A DNA stretch of 64,000 nucleotides. Source: Vibrio gazogenes (lineage in GTDB: Bacteria > Pseudomonadota > Gammaproteobacteria > Enterobacterales > Vibrionaceae). The DNA lies in the NCBI RefSeq assembly GCF_023920225.1, contig NZ_CP092587.1, positions 868,001 to 932,000 of the forward strand. The letters are read 5' to 3'. A program made the position numbers and the translations under genes. The notes under the pieces are model-generated. The model was not told the DNA's origin. It searched no databases and saw only the letters and a program-made list of their open reading frames with translations. The first letter of the stretch is position 1. Each line of letters begins with the position of its first letter. Shown here in pieces: positions 37,178 through 48,000 of the stretch.

Positions 37178-38481
37178 AGTGGTGCTGTTTTCGTCGTACA
37201 TCGATTCGGCAACAGGGGGCTGCAACATTGTTGCTGACGACACTGATGATTAGTCTGATGCTGTTCGTGGTGGGACGTTCTGCATTGCTCAGTCGTTATC
37301 AATTGGCTGAAGTTCAGCATGAAATCGAACGTCGTCAGTCTTTCTGGCTGGCTGAAGGCGAGCTTGAATGCCTGTGGACACAGGCACGTTCACGCCATGC
37401 CGGAGAGACCTTACCTTCTGCGTGTCAGCAGATTGAACATCAAGTCAAGTTGGTCTCTCCGCAGGATCAACAACTGACCGCGACCGTCGGGACGACGACC
37501 CTACAAAAGCGCTATCGTCTGCCCTTACCGGACTCTGCCGGTGCCGTGAAAACGAGCAGTCGTTTGATATTGATGAAGCAAGCCTCGTTTGCGCCGGCGC
37601 TCGCTCGTTTAAATACTGGGGGGCGTTGGCAATGTATCGCTTTACGCTATAAGTATGATTTTTATGCACCGTCGGTCAGCACTTATCATCCGGAGCAGTT
37701 ATCTTATCCGCTATATTCGGGGTTACCGGGGGATTCAGGACGATGTGCCGGGTCGTATCACTCAGTTGATTTGCCGGCCAAAGATGCGAAATCTGACTAC
37801 CAGCACACGCCCAGTTTATCGCCTTTTCGGGACCTGTTTGGTGTTGCGGTGCAAGATTGGTTTCAAGTAATGTCAAATCCTCAGGTTGGGCGAATCCCTC
37901 AATCTCTGAATGAAACCGTTAACGGCCAAATGCGTTACCAGCGTGCAGTTGAATTACCACACAGTCAGTTTAATCCTGAATGTGGCGCTCAAATCGAAGA
38001 CCTGATTTGGCATGGGAAAATGATCATCTGGGTCTATGGCGGCTGTGTATTGTCTGATCCGGATGTTCAACGGATCAATATTGCGATTCAGGCAAAATTT
38101 CCTCAGCAAGGGATTATTGTGCTGATTCAGGATGGATTAGTCGGAATTGAAAGTCATCACGCGCTACAGGGTATGCTCTATCAGTTTATTTCACCACAAC
38201 ATGCGAGTATGGAATTTCAGCGGTGGGGTGACACGACATTACAGGCAGCACTCACCGAGTCTTTGACGCAAGCCCCGCAACCGAATATCTCGCCTGAGCA
38301 AGTGAGTTATTTCCAACTCGGCTCTTTCTATCCGGCGGGTGGTCTCGTGCTGGATGCTGATAGACGTTTTGCGGTGGTTCAAGGACGCATTGATTTTCAT
38401 TATCGACGCGATCTGTTGATTCAACCACTCAGCCTGATTCGTCCGGCTCAGTGGCGTGGGGAAAGCTGGTATGAGCCGTAG
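37174..38481 (+). CDS. PilX-like protein of the minor pilin operon, unusually long
   Basis: A 435-aa protein with one N-terminal membrane segment after IRQQGAATLLLTTLMISLML, the PilX-like pattern in which the leader Gly is kept but Glu at +5 is absent. Typical PilX proteins are under 200 aa; the extra 250 residues form an unrecognised extracytoplasmic domain. The ATG at 37174 overlaps the pilW stop as ATGA; an in-frame TTG at 37165 is possible. It lies between pilW and pilV genes, so a role in the pilus tip complex is likely. Confidence 0.65.
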   Translation: MKWCCFRRTSIRQQGAATLLLTTLMISLMLFVVGRSALLSRYQLAEVQHEIERRQSFWLAEGELECLWTQARSRHAGETLPSACQQIEHQVKLVSPQDQQLTATVGTTTLQKRYRLPLPDSAGAVKTSSRLILMKQASFAPALARLNTGGRWQCIALRYKYDFYAPSVSTYHPEQLSYPLYSGLPGDSGRCAGSYHSVDLPAKDAKSDYQHTPSLSPFRDLFGVAVQDWFQVMSNPQVGRIPQSLNETVNGQMRYQRAVELPHSQFNPECGAQIEDLIWHGKMIIWVYGGCVLSDPDVQRINIAIQAKFPQQGIIVLIQDGLVGIESHHALQGMLYQFISPQHASMEFQRWGDTTLQAALTESLTQAPQPNISPEQVSYFQLGSFYPAGGLVLDADRRFAVVQGRIDFHYRRDLLIQPLSLIRPAQWRGESWYEP

Positions 38482-39052
38482 TGATATCAACCGACATGTG
38501 CAACATGGCTGTCGTGGGAAGTGCTGCGGGAATTCTTTACTCGAAGTGATGATCGCTCTGGTGATATTGAGCATCGGTATACTGAGTGTGGGGCAGTTAC
38601 AACGGCTGACGATGTTTCAGACCCGGGAGATTTTTCAGCGGACACAAGCGTTGGATCTTGCAAGCTCAACCCTGGAACGTTTACGCACGCATGGTTCGGC
38701 AAAGACAAGTCGTTCAAATATAAATCGTTCAAAGACAGATAGAGCAAAGACAAACGGCGTTGTGATGAACCATTTGATGGGGGTCGGTTCCGTTGATTTC
38801 GAGCAGCTCAAAACCCATCAGGATTGTGATTCTCAGGATGATTTTTGTATCAAGATACAGGTTAGCACCTCCCTATATCACGGTGATCTGAAGCCGGTTC
38901 GTGTGGTTGTGAGTTGGTTGGGGCAACAGGGGAAAACGCATCAAGTTGCGCTTTCCACCATGATTTCACGATTCAATGAATTTGAATCGCGTTTGCCTAA
39001 GAGCGTAGCCCCTGCAAGTGTTGCGCATGAAATTGTAAATGTGACTCAATGA
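38471..39052 (+). CDS. pilV: PilV-type minor pilin
   Basis: A 193-aa prepilin-like protein with the processing site KCCG then NSLLEVMIALVILSIGILSV (Glu at +5). The ATG at 38471 has GGGGAAAG upstream and overlaps the preceding stop by 11 bases. The 3' end overlaps the converging fghA gene by 56 bases with no terminator between them. A serine/lysine-rich stretch near 75-90 (KTSRSNINRSKTDRAKT) may be a short degenerate repeat. Confidence 0.75.
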   Translation: MSRSDINRHVQHGCRGKCCGNSLLEVMIALVILSIGILSVGQLQRLTMFQTREIFQRTQALDLASSTLERLRTHGSAKTSRSNINRSKTDRAKTNGVVMNHLMGVGSVDFEQLKTHQDCDSQDDFCIKIQVSTSLYHGDLKPVRVVVSWLGQQGKTHQVALSTMISRFNEFESRLPKSVAPASVAHEIVNVTQ

Positions 39053-39848
39053 AGCTTTGAATAAAATAATAGCTGTGATCATAACCGGGGTGAGACTGAT
39101 AGGTCAGTTCGCACTGTTGGTGATCGGCCACTTCGAGTAAATCCCAAGGTTTCAGTTGCTCTTCCAAAAATGGGTCCATTTCACCTTGATCAATCAGTAT
39201 CGGTATCGGACACGCTTTTTGTCTTAGCAGTTCAGTTGCATCATAGGCCTGCCACTGTGTCTGATCGTCGCCCAAGTAAGCTTTCAGTGCTTTTTGTCCC
39301 CAAGGGCAGGCGACAGGATGACAAATCGGGCTGAAGGCTGAAATCGAACGATAGCGCTCAGGATTTTTGATGCCGATTGTCAGAGCACCATGGCCACCCA
39401 TACTGTGACCTGAAATCGAACGCTCAGCGGTCACCGGAAAGTTTTTTTCGATGAGTGAGGGCAGCTCATTCACAACATAATCATACATTTGGTAATGTTG
39501 ATTCCAAGGCGCTTGGGTCGCGTTGAGGTAGAATCCGGCGCCAAGCCCCAGATCATACTCGCCTTGCGGATCATCCGGCACGCCTTCTCCTCTCGGGCTG
39601 GTGTCCGGTGCCACAATCGCAATACCGAGAGCGGCTGCTTTCTGGAATGCGGCGGCTTTCTGCATGAAATTCTCATCTGAGCAGGTCAGACCGGATAACC
39701 AGTAGAGTACGGGAACCGGGTGGCTGTCACTGGCGTCTGGTGGCAGATAAATGGCGAAACGCATCGTACAATTGAGACTATCTGAAGGGTGGGTGTACTG
39801 CTTATGCCATCCACCAAATACTTTTGCCTGGCTGATTTGTTCTAACAT
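38997..39848 (-). CDS. fghA: S-formylglutathione hydrolase
   Basis: A 283-aa esterase D-type hydrolase that releases formate and glutathione in formaldehyde detoxification. The nucleophile elbow is SGHSMGGHGAL (Ser near 148), the acid and base appear as DQGEMDPFL and GYDHSYYF, and the oxyanion region is LYWLSGLTCSDENF. It is downstream of the class III alcohol dehydrogenase on the same strand with a 58-base gap. Its last 56 bases overlap the pilV end on the other strand. Confidence 0.95.
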   Translation of the reverse strand: MLEQISQAKVFGGWHKQYTHPSDSLNCTMRFAIYLPPDASDSHPVPVLYWLSGLTCSDENFMQKAAAFQKAAALGIAIVAPDTSPRGEGVPDDPQGEYDLGLGAGFYLNATQAPWNQHYQMYDYVVNELPSLIEKNFPVTAERSISGHSMGGHGALTIGIKNPERYRSISAFSPICHPVACPWGQKALKAYLGDDQTQWQAYDATELLRQKACPIPILIDQGEMDPFLEEQLKPWDLLEVADHQQCELTYQSHPGYDHSYYFIQSFIESHLQFHAQHLQGLRS

Positions 39849-39906
39849 GTGTCAGACTCCTTTTCCCGTCTCCGGTTCGTGCAAGACCAGAGACGGGTGC
39901 ATAAAA

Positions 39907-41121
<1,215 letters not shown>

Positions 41122-41173
41122 TTATAATCGGGTAAAAAAGAGAATAACTTTTACATAATGGTAATAATTAATC

Positions 41174-42061
41174 ATGGCCATATGGGATGGTGTCAGCGAA
41201 TTTGTCGCCGTTGCTGAGACGGAAAGCTTTACCCGCGCGGCACAGAAATTAACCACGTCGGTGGCGAATGTTAGTCGTCGAGTCGCTGCATTAGAGGAAC
41301 GGCTGGCGATTAAGTTGTTGCTGCGCACCACACGGAAAGTGTCACTGACGGAAGTCGGACAGGTCTACTATCAACAATGTAAACAGTTGGTGGAAGGTCT
41401 GGAACATGCTGAGCGTACTGTGACCCAGATGCAGCAGATGCCGATTGGACGGCTGAAAGTGACGGCACCAGTGACTTACGGAGAGCAGAAAATTGCGCCG
41501 TTGTTGCATGATTTTTTACAACTGTATCCGAAACTGGAGTTGGAACTGGTACTGACCAACCGACAATTGGATTTAATTGAAAACGGCGTTGATTTGGCGA
41601 TCCGACTCGGGCAACTGCATGATTCCAGTTTTGTCGTCAGGAAGTTAAGTCCCCGACGGTTGCATGTTTGTGCGGCTCCGGCATATCTGGCGCAGTATGG
41701 TGAACCGTATACGTTATCCGAATTAGCGAAACATCAGTGTCTGGTCGGTACCAATGATCACTGGCGTTTCAAGGATCATCATCATGCACGCTCTCTGGGA
41801 ATTCGTGGACGAATCCGCTGTAACAGTGGCGTGGTATTGCTTGATGCGGCCTTAAAAGGGATGGGGCTTGCTCAGTTACCGGATTACTATGTCGAACCTT
41901 ATCTCGCAAGCGGCCAACTGCTGGAAGTATTGACGCGTTATCGGGATGATCGGGAAGGTGTCTGGGCACTGTATCCTCAAAATCGGCATATTTCACCGAA
42001 AGTCCGTTTGTTATCTGACTATCTCTATGAAGCGCTTTCAGAAAAGGCGGGGCTCAGATGA
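41174..42061 (+). CDS. LysR-family regulator of the frmA-fghA locus
   Basis: A 295-aa LysR-type regulator with an N-terminal HTH (AETESFTRAAQKLTTSVANV) and an effector-binding domain. It is of the CrgA/AphB-like short type (VTAPVTYGEQKIAPLLHDFL, GVDLAIRLGQL). It is divergent from frmA with 133 bases between start codons, the common arrangement for an aldehyde-responsive activator. The regulatory target is inferred from position. Confidence 0.85.
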   Translation: MAIWDGVSEFVAVAETESFTRAAQKLTTSVANVSRRVAALEERLAIKLLLRTTRKVSLTEVGQVYYQQCKQLVEGLEHAERTVTQMQQMPIGRLKVTAPVTYGEQKIAPLLHDFLQLYPKLELELVLTNRQLDLIENGVDLAIRLGQLHDSSFVVRKLSPRRLHVCAAPAYLAQYGEPYTLSELAKHQCLVGTNDHWRFKDHHHARSLGIRGRIRCNSGVVLLDAALKGMGLAQLPDYYVEPYLASGQLLEVLTRYRDDREGVWALYPQNRHISPKVRLLSDYLYEALSEKAGLR

Positions 42062-42136
42062 TATCAACGTGAAACATCGTGAAACGATTCAGGGTATAAT
42101 GTGGTGAAAGATAAAATGCAAAGAGATAGAGGACTC

Positions 42137-42664
42137 ATGCAGGCGCAACATTTTTCTGCTGATGATGAACGGTTTATGCGTCGGGCGATACAACTGGCAC
42201 ATCAAGCAGAGTTGGAAGGGGAAGTTCCGGTCGGGGCCGTATTGGTCAAAGATGATCAGATTATCGCGGAGGGCTGGAATCGGTCTATCACCGCCCATGA
42301 TGCGACAGCCCATGCGGAAATTCAGGTTTTGCGCAAAGCCGGACAAGTGTTGGAAAATTATCGGCTGGTGGATTCGACGCTGTATGTCACGCTGGAGCCT
42401 TGTCCAATGTGTGCCGGTGCGTTATTACACAGTCGAGTCAAACGTATTGTTTTTGGTGCATCAGACTTGAAAGCCGGCGCAGCAGGCACCGTGATAAACT
42501 TGTTTGAGAGTGATGCCGCCTACCATTATGCGCAGATTGAACAAGGGTTACTCGAAGCAGAGTGTCGTGAACAACTGCAAGGCTTTTTCCGGCGTCGGCG
42601 TCAGGAGATTAAAGACCTCAAGCGTCAGCTACGGGAGAGTGGCCAATCCGATCCGTCTGATTAG
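42137..42664 (+). CDS. tadA: tRNA-specific adenosine deaminase
   Basis: A 175-aa deaminase that makes inosine at the wobble position of tRNA-Arg(ACG). The zinc site is HAEIQVLR (His, catalytic Glu) and PCPMCAGALLHSR (two Cys). The ATG at 42137 follows AGAGGA with 5 bases spacing and gives a length near E. coli TadA; GTG and ATG codons at 42101 and 42116 would add a poorly conserved extension. Confidence 0.95.
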   Translation: MQAQHFSADDERFMRRAIQLAHQAELEGEVPVGAVLVKDDQIIAEGWNRSITAHDATAHAEIQVLRKAGQVLENYRLVDSTLYVTLEPCPMCAGALLHSRVKRIVFGASDLKAGAAGTVINLFESDAAYHYAQIEQGLLEAECREQLQGFFRRRRQEIKDLKRQLRESGQSDPSD

Positions 42665-42889
42665 CCAATGGTGTAGACACTCATTGCTCATCGGTGCACA
42701 AAGCGAAATGACAAAAGTACAGTAACAAAAGCAAAATGGAAAAGTCACCGGTGCTGGTCGCGGATGTGCTTTAAATCATGGTCAAGCGTTTGGGGGAGTG
42801 CTGTCTCCTTCTTTTGGTTTGGAGAAGGAGACGTCTGTGGTTACTGGATATTCCCACCGTGGGATAGTGATTCAGACTGGTGAGTGGAT
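42665..42889. other. Spacer after tadA with a hairpin
   Basis: GTCTCCTTCT (42803-42812) and AGAAGGAGAC (42823-42832) form a 10-bp stem that may end tadA transcription, although no T tract follows. Otherwise I see nothing coding. Confidence 0.5.
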
Positions 42890-42904
42890 TCACTCACCAG
42901 TCTG
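42873..42904. repeat. Perfect 14-bp inverted repeat
   Basis: CAGACTGGTGAGTG and CACTCACCAGTCTG are separated by GATT. The stem overlaps the stop codon of the small ORF at 42890-43024. Neither strand has a following T tract. Confidence 0.75.
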
Positions 42905-43024
42905 ATGCGTAAAAGCCCGATGGCGGGCAAAAATTTTCTTTTTATTGTTGGCTAGTTTACGTTTGCGGTGAATCGCTGCTGTTGTCCGCCATAGATGCTT
43001 AGACTGTGTTCGTTTTTTCAGCAT
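42890..43024 (-). CDS. Very basic 44-aa small protein, function unknown
   Basis: A minus-strand ORF of 44 codons preceded by AAAGGAGG, an almost ideal ribosome binding site 6 bases from the ATG. The protein begins MLKKRTQSKHLWRTTAAIHR and continues with KRKLANNKKKIFARHRAFTH; about 19 of 44 residues are Lys, Arg or His and only the last is acidic. This composition suits a nucleic-acid or ribosome-associated peptide. Its stop lies inside a perfect hairpin that may set the 3' end of its mRNA. I do not recognise the family. It is divergent from tadA and upstream of mltF. Confidence 0.65.
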   Translation of the reverse strand: MLKKRTQSKHLWRTTAAIHRKRKLANNKKKIFARHRAFTHQTGE

Positions 43025-43213
43025 GGATTAACCTCCTTTCAAAAATACCAATAGATAGTCAGTACAATCTCTTCTTAATCGCCTTCAATCAGCTTTAAGA
43101 ATCAGACAATTGTCTTTTACAGATGTATTATGACCGGAAGATGAACCCGACGAAATGTCGGGCATTTCTAATATGTAAGGGCTTCCATAACAAAAATCAA
43201 GCGTTGAATTGCG

Positions 43214-44806
43214 TTATTGTGCTCCCGTCTCACGGGTATCCGCGTTTGTGGTAGTGTCTTCATCGGCATCCATATTTTCAGCCGAACCATCTTGCTCGAT
43301 GGCTTCATTCGCATCAGGGATCATTGCCTGAATCACAGTTAGATCATCGATGTTGGTACTGTCGTCACTCTCTGGTGCCTTGGCGTTGATATGACCAATC
43401 ATACTTTGATAATAGCGGCGGATATTTTCGACATAGACCAGCGCTTCATCGCCCCGGGCATAACCATAACGCGTCTGGTTGAAATAACGACGCTTTCTCA
43501 ACAGAGGAAGGCGATCTTTGACGTCTCCCCAGGCATTTGGGTCTCCGCCTTGTTGTTTGGTCAGGTGACGTGCATCCATCATATGTCCGTAGCCCATATT
43601 ATAAGAGGCCAAAGCGAACCAGATTTTCTCATGTTCCGGTATTGAATCAGGAACTCGACTCACCATACGACGAAGATATCTAACGCCACCACGGATCGAC
43701 TGTTCCGGATTAAGCCGGTTCGTGATCCCAACGGATTTGGCTGTCGTCAAGGTGAGCATCATCATGCCCCGAACACCGGTTGGCGATTTGGCTCTGGGGT
43801 TCCAGTGAGATTCCTGATAAGACAATGCAGCGATGAGACGCCAGTCGAACTCATCGGCATATTTTTGGAATAGCGGAGCCCACTTAGGCAGTCTGCTGTC
43901 CAGTGCTCGGATAAACGCTCTGGTATCGACGTAATCAAACGTCCCGATATGGCCGATATATTTTTCTTCCAGTGAAGCAATGGTACCGGCTTGTTTCTGA
44001 TTACCGAAAAATTCAATCATCAGAGCATAAAGGCTTTCGTCATCCGAACGACGGATAAACCAAGAGATAGGCTGATCATCGGTAACTTCAAATGCGGTGG
44101 CTAAGTCGGGATAGATCCGTTGAGCCAGCGATATTTCAACCGAGTCAGCGATCGTGAACATCAAGTCTCCCTGAGAGACTTCTTTCAACAGATCATGAAC
44201 ATCTGAATCCGTTTCTATCTGAAACTGAAACTGAGGATATTTCTTTTTGAGTCGCACCAGTGTTTGCTCAAAGTGAGAATCATCGACAACATTTAGTACC
44301 TTGTCTTGTTCTGGTGTATTTAAGAGTTCTTGTTGTTTCTGAATCAGTTGATTCATGTTGCGGGGATGCCATTGACCCTGACGGTAGACAATTTGCTGAC
44401 TGACATAATAATAAGCAGGGCCGGGACGGAATTTTTGGATGCGTTGCGTATTTTGGATCTGACCGGCTGCAATGATATCGACTTCGCCTCTTTCCAGAGC
44501 CGGAAAAAGCGCAGCAACACGATAAACCGGTTTCATTTCCAGTTTGACCCCGAGGGATTTGGCAAATTCGCGTGCCAGTTCATAATCCATACCCGATGGT
44601 CCTTCCGGCCCGATAAAATACGAGAGCTGATTGTTCAGGGTACCGACGCGTAACACCCCGCGCTCACGGATCTGGTCGAGTTCGCTTTTCGGTTTAGAGT
44701 CGATCTGACAGCCGCTGAGTAAGGTTACCATGAATATAAAAGCGAGGAGGCTATGGGTCTGACATCGGAATTTTCGGATCATGTACAACGTATCTCTTTT
44801 CATCAT
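43214..44806 (-). CDS. mltF: Membrane-bound lytic murein transglycosylase F
   Basis: A 530-aa lipoprotein with lipobox LLSGC (Cys near 33). Residues about 45-290 form a solute-binding-protein-like regulatory domain (LRVGTLNNQLSYFIGPEGPS), and about 305-450 the lytic transglycosylase domain with the catalytic Glu in ALSYQESHWNPRAKSPTGVR. It cleaves peptidoglycan glycan strands at the inner face of the outer membrane. The C-terminal 60 residues are acidic and variable. The start is uncertain between ATG codons at 44806 and 44782. Confidence 0.93.
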   Translation of the reverse strand: MMKRDTLYMIRKFRCQTHSLLAFIFMVTLLSGCQIDSKPKSELDQIRERGVLRVGTLNNQLSYFIGPEGPSGMDYELAREFAKSLGVKLEMKPVYRVAALFPALERGEVDIIAAGQIQNTQRIQKFRPGPAYYYVSQQIVYRQGQWHPRNMNQLIQKQQELLNTPEQDKVLNVVDDSHFEQTLVRLKKKYPQFQFQIETDSDVHDLLKEVSQGDLMFTIADSVEISLAQRIYPDLATAFEVTDDQPISWFIRRSDDESLYALMIEFFGNQKQAGTIASLEEKYIGHIGTFDYVDTRAFIRALDSRLPKWAPLFQKYADEFDWRLIAALSYQESHWNPRAKSPTGVRGMMMLTLTTAKSVGITNRLNPEQSIRGGVRYLRRMVSRVPDSIPEHEKIWFALASYNMGYGHMMDARHLTKQQGGDPNAWGDVKDRLPLLRKRRYFNQTRYGYARGDEALVYVENIRRYYQSMIGHINAKAPESDDSTNIDDLTVIQAMIPDANEAIEQDGSAENMDADEDTTTNADTRETGAQ

Positions 44807-44920
44807 GATGCTTTTATATCAAAGCCCCACCGAATCGCAACTTTTAGATGTGTAAAATGGTAAATTATGTCGCTGAGAATGGCATGAAAGCGAGAGATTT
44901 CAAAATTCATAAAAAAAATG

Positions 44921-44936
44921 ACGCAAACGGTTGCGT
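44921..44936. promoter_or_regulatory. PurR operator of purL
   Basis: ACGCAAACGGTTGCGT differs at one base from the PurR consensus ACGCAAACGTTTGCGT. It overlaps the upstream side of the purL promoter, so hypoxanthine or guanine-bound PurR should repress purL. Confidence 0.92.
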
Positions 44937-44942
44937 TTGGTG

Positions 44943-44971
44943 TTACATCACAAAAATAATTCCTTTATAAT
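44943..44971 (+). promoter_or_regulatory. Probable purL promoter
   Basis: TTACAT (44943-44948), a 17-base spacer and a perfect TATAAT (44966-44971), just downstream of the PurR box and 108 bases before the chosen ATG. Confidence 0.7.
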
Positions 44972-45078
44972 GCGCCGCACAATGTAGGTGAAATTGGTAT
45001 GAATTCAAGTTTTTTCAATTTAATTGTTTGAATTTATTCCAATACTACCTTAACCAACAGCAACAGAGACCTAAGCAC

Positions 45079-48000
45079 ATGAGAATTTTCCGTGGCTCCC
45101 CAGCGCTTTCTGAATTCCGAGTAAACAAACTTCTTGAACGGTGTCGTGAGCTGCGCTTACCCGTGACCGGTATTTACGCAGAATTCATGCACTTTGCTGA
45201 TTTGACAGCCGATTTGGATCGTCAAGAAACAGAGAAATTAGAAAAATTGCTGACTTATGGCCCGACCATTGAAGAGCATCAGCCAGAAGGGTTGTTGCTG
45301 CTGGTTACACCGCGTCCGGGCACCATTTCTCCATGGTCATCGAAGTCGAGTGATATTGCACATAACTGCGGCTTGGATAAAGTCAAACGTTTGGAACGGG
45401 GAACGGCTTACTATATTGAGTCCTCAACACCATTGACTGAAGCGGAACAAACAGCGCTACAAGCTCTACTCCATGATCGCATGATGGAAGTGATCTTTAC
45501 GGATCTGGCATCGGCTGCCAGCCTATTCCACAGTGCCACACCGGCAGAAGTCACGGCGGTTGATGTGATTGGCGGTGGACGCAAAGCATTGGAACAAGCC
45601 AATCTGACGCTTGGTCTGGCGCTGGCTGAAGATGAAATCGACTATCTGGTTGAGAACTTTACCAAACTGGGCCGGAATCCGAATGACATTGAGCTGATGA
45701 TGTTTGCACAAGCAAACTCAGAACATTGTCGTCACAAGATTTTTAATGCGGACTGGACAATAGACGGGGTTCAACAGGAAAAATCCCTGTTCAAGATGAT
45801 TAAGAATACCTATGAAACGACCCCGGATCATGTGTTATCCGCATACAAAGATAATGCCGCAGTGATGACCGGTTCGAAGGTGGGACGTTTCTTCCCGGAT
45901 CCTCAGACGCGTCAGTACAACTACCACACCGAAGATACCCATATCCTGATGAAGGTGGAAACGCATAACCACCCGACAGCGATTTCGCCATGGCCCGGCG
46001 CTTCAACAGGCAGTGGCGGTGAAATTCGTGATGAGGGTGCAACCGGTATTGGTGGCAAACCGAAAGCGGGTCTGGTTGGCTTTTCGGTTTCTAACCTGCG
46101 TATTCCTCATTTCGTACAACCGTGGGAGACCGATTTCGGTAAACCGGGTCGTATCGTCAATGCGCTGGATATCATGATTGAAGGGCCTTTGGGCGGTGCG
46201 GCATTTAACAATGAATTCGGTCGTCCGAACCTGTTGGGATATTTCCGTACCTACGAAGAGAAAGTAACCTCTCACGCCGGAGAAGAAATCCGCGGTTATC
46301 ATAAGCCGATCATGATTGCCGGTGGGATGGGGAACATTCGCGACGCACATATTCAGAAAAAAGAGATTCCGGTCGGCGCGAGTCTGATTGTGTTGGGTGG
46401 CCCCGCGATGAACATTGGTTTGGGCGGTGGTGCTGCATCTTCCATGGCTTCCGGTCAGTCGGCTGAAGATCTGGATTTTGCTTCTGTTCAACGTGAAAAC
46501 CCTGAAATGGAACGACGTTGTCAGGAAGTAATTGACCGTTGCTGGCAGTTGGGAGAAAACAACCCGATTGCATTTATTCATGATGTCGGTGCCGGTGGTA
46601 TTTCGAATGCGTTGCCGGAGTTGGTCAATGACGGAGAGCGCGGTGGTAAATTCCAGTTGCGTGATGTGCCGAATGACGAGCCGGGGATGAGCCCGCTGGA
46701 AATCTGGTGTAATGAATCACAGGAGCGTTATGTTTTAGCGGTTGCGCCTGAACATATGGCAACCTTTGATGCAATCTGTCGTCGTGAGCGTGCCCCTTAT
46801 GCGGTTGTCGGGACCGCGATGGAAGAACGCCATTTGACACTGGAAGACTCACACTTTAACAACACGCCGATTGATATGCCGATGGATATTCTGTTGGGTA
46901 AACCACCGAAAATGCATCGTGAAGCCACAACACAGAAAGTTCAGGGTTCAGCTTTGGATCGCAGTGGTATTGAGTTAAATGAAGCGGTTGAGCGTGTCCT
47001 GCGCTTACCCGCAGTGGCTGAAAAAACGTTCCTGATTACCATTGGTGACCGTTCTGTTACCGGGATGGTGGCACGCGATCAGATGGTCGGCCCGTGGCAA
47101 ATTCCGGTTGCCAACTGTGCCGTCACCACGGCAAGTTTTGATACCTATTGTGGTGAAGCGATGTCGATGGGTGAGCGTACGCCTGTCGCATTGCTCGATT
47201 TTGCTGCGTCAGCCCGTCTGGCGGTTGCTGAGTCGTTGACCAATATTGCGGCAACCGCGATTGGCGATCTGAAACACATTAAATTATCGGCCAACTGGAT
47301 GTCTCCGGCTGGTCACCCGGGCGAAGATGCCGGATTGTATGAAGCGGTTAAAGCGGTCGGTGAAGAATTATGTCCGGCTCTTGGTCTGACGATTCCGGTC
47401 GGTAAAGACTCGATGTCAATGAAGACCAAATGGCATGAAGCCGACGGTGAACAAAAAGAAGTGACGTCGCCATTGTCTCTGGTGATTACTGCTTTTGCCC
47501 GAGTTGAAGATGTCCGTAAGACGGTCACCCCCCAACTTCGTACGGATTTAGGGGAGACCCGACTGATTGCGATAGATTTGGGGAATGGTAAAAATCGCCT
47601 TGGCGCAACCGCATTAGCGCAGGTATACAAGCAGCTCGGTGATCAACCGGCTGACGTTGATGATGCCATGCAACTAAAAGGCTTCTTTGAAGCCATGCAG
47701 GTATGTGTCCGCACCAACAAACTGCTGGCATACCATGATAAAGGCGATGGTGGTTTGTTGGTCACGTTGGCTGAGATGGCGTTTGCCGGTCACTGTGGTG
47801 TGAATGTTGACATTGCTACATTGGGAGATGACGTTCTCTCTGTGCTGTTTAACGAAGAGTTGGGCGCGGTGGTTCAAGTACATGAGCATGATGTCGATGC
47901 AGTGCTGGACATACTGGCACAACAAGGTTTGCAAGATTGTACTCATGTGATCGGGACTGTTGAAGCTTCTGATCGGTTTGTTGTGACACATCAAGATCAA

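Noticed and set aside
42873..42904. Perfect hairpin considered as a rho-independent terminator
   Set aside because: No T tract follows on either strand, so it is listed as an inverted repeat only.
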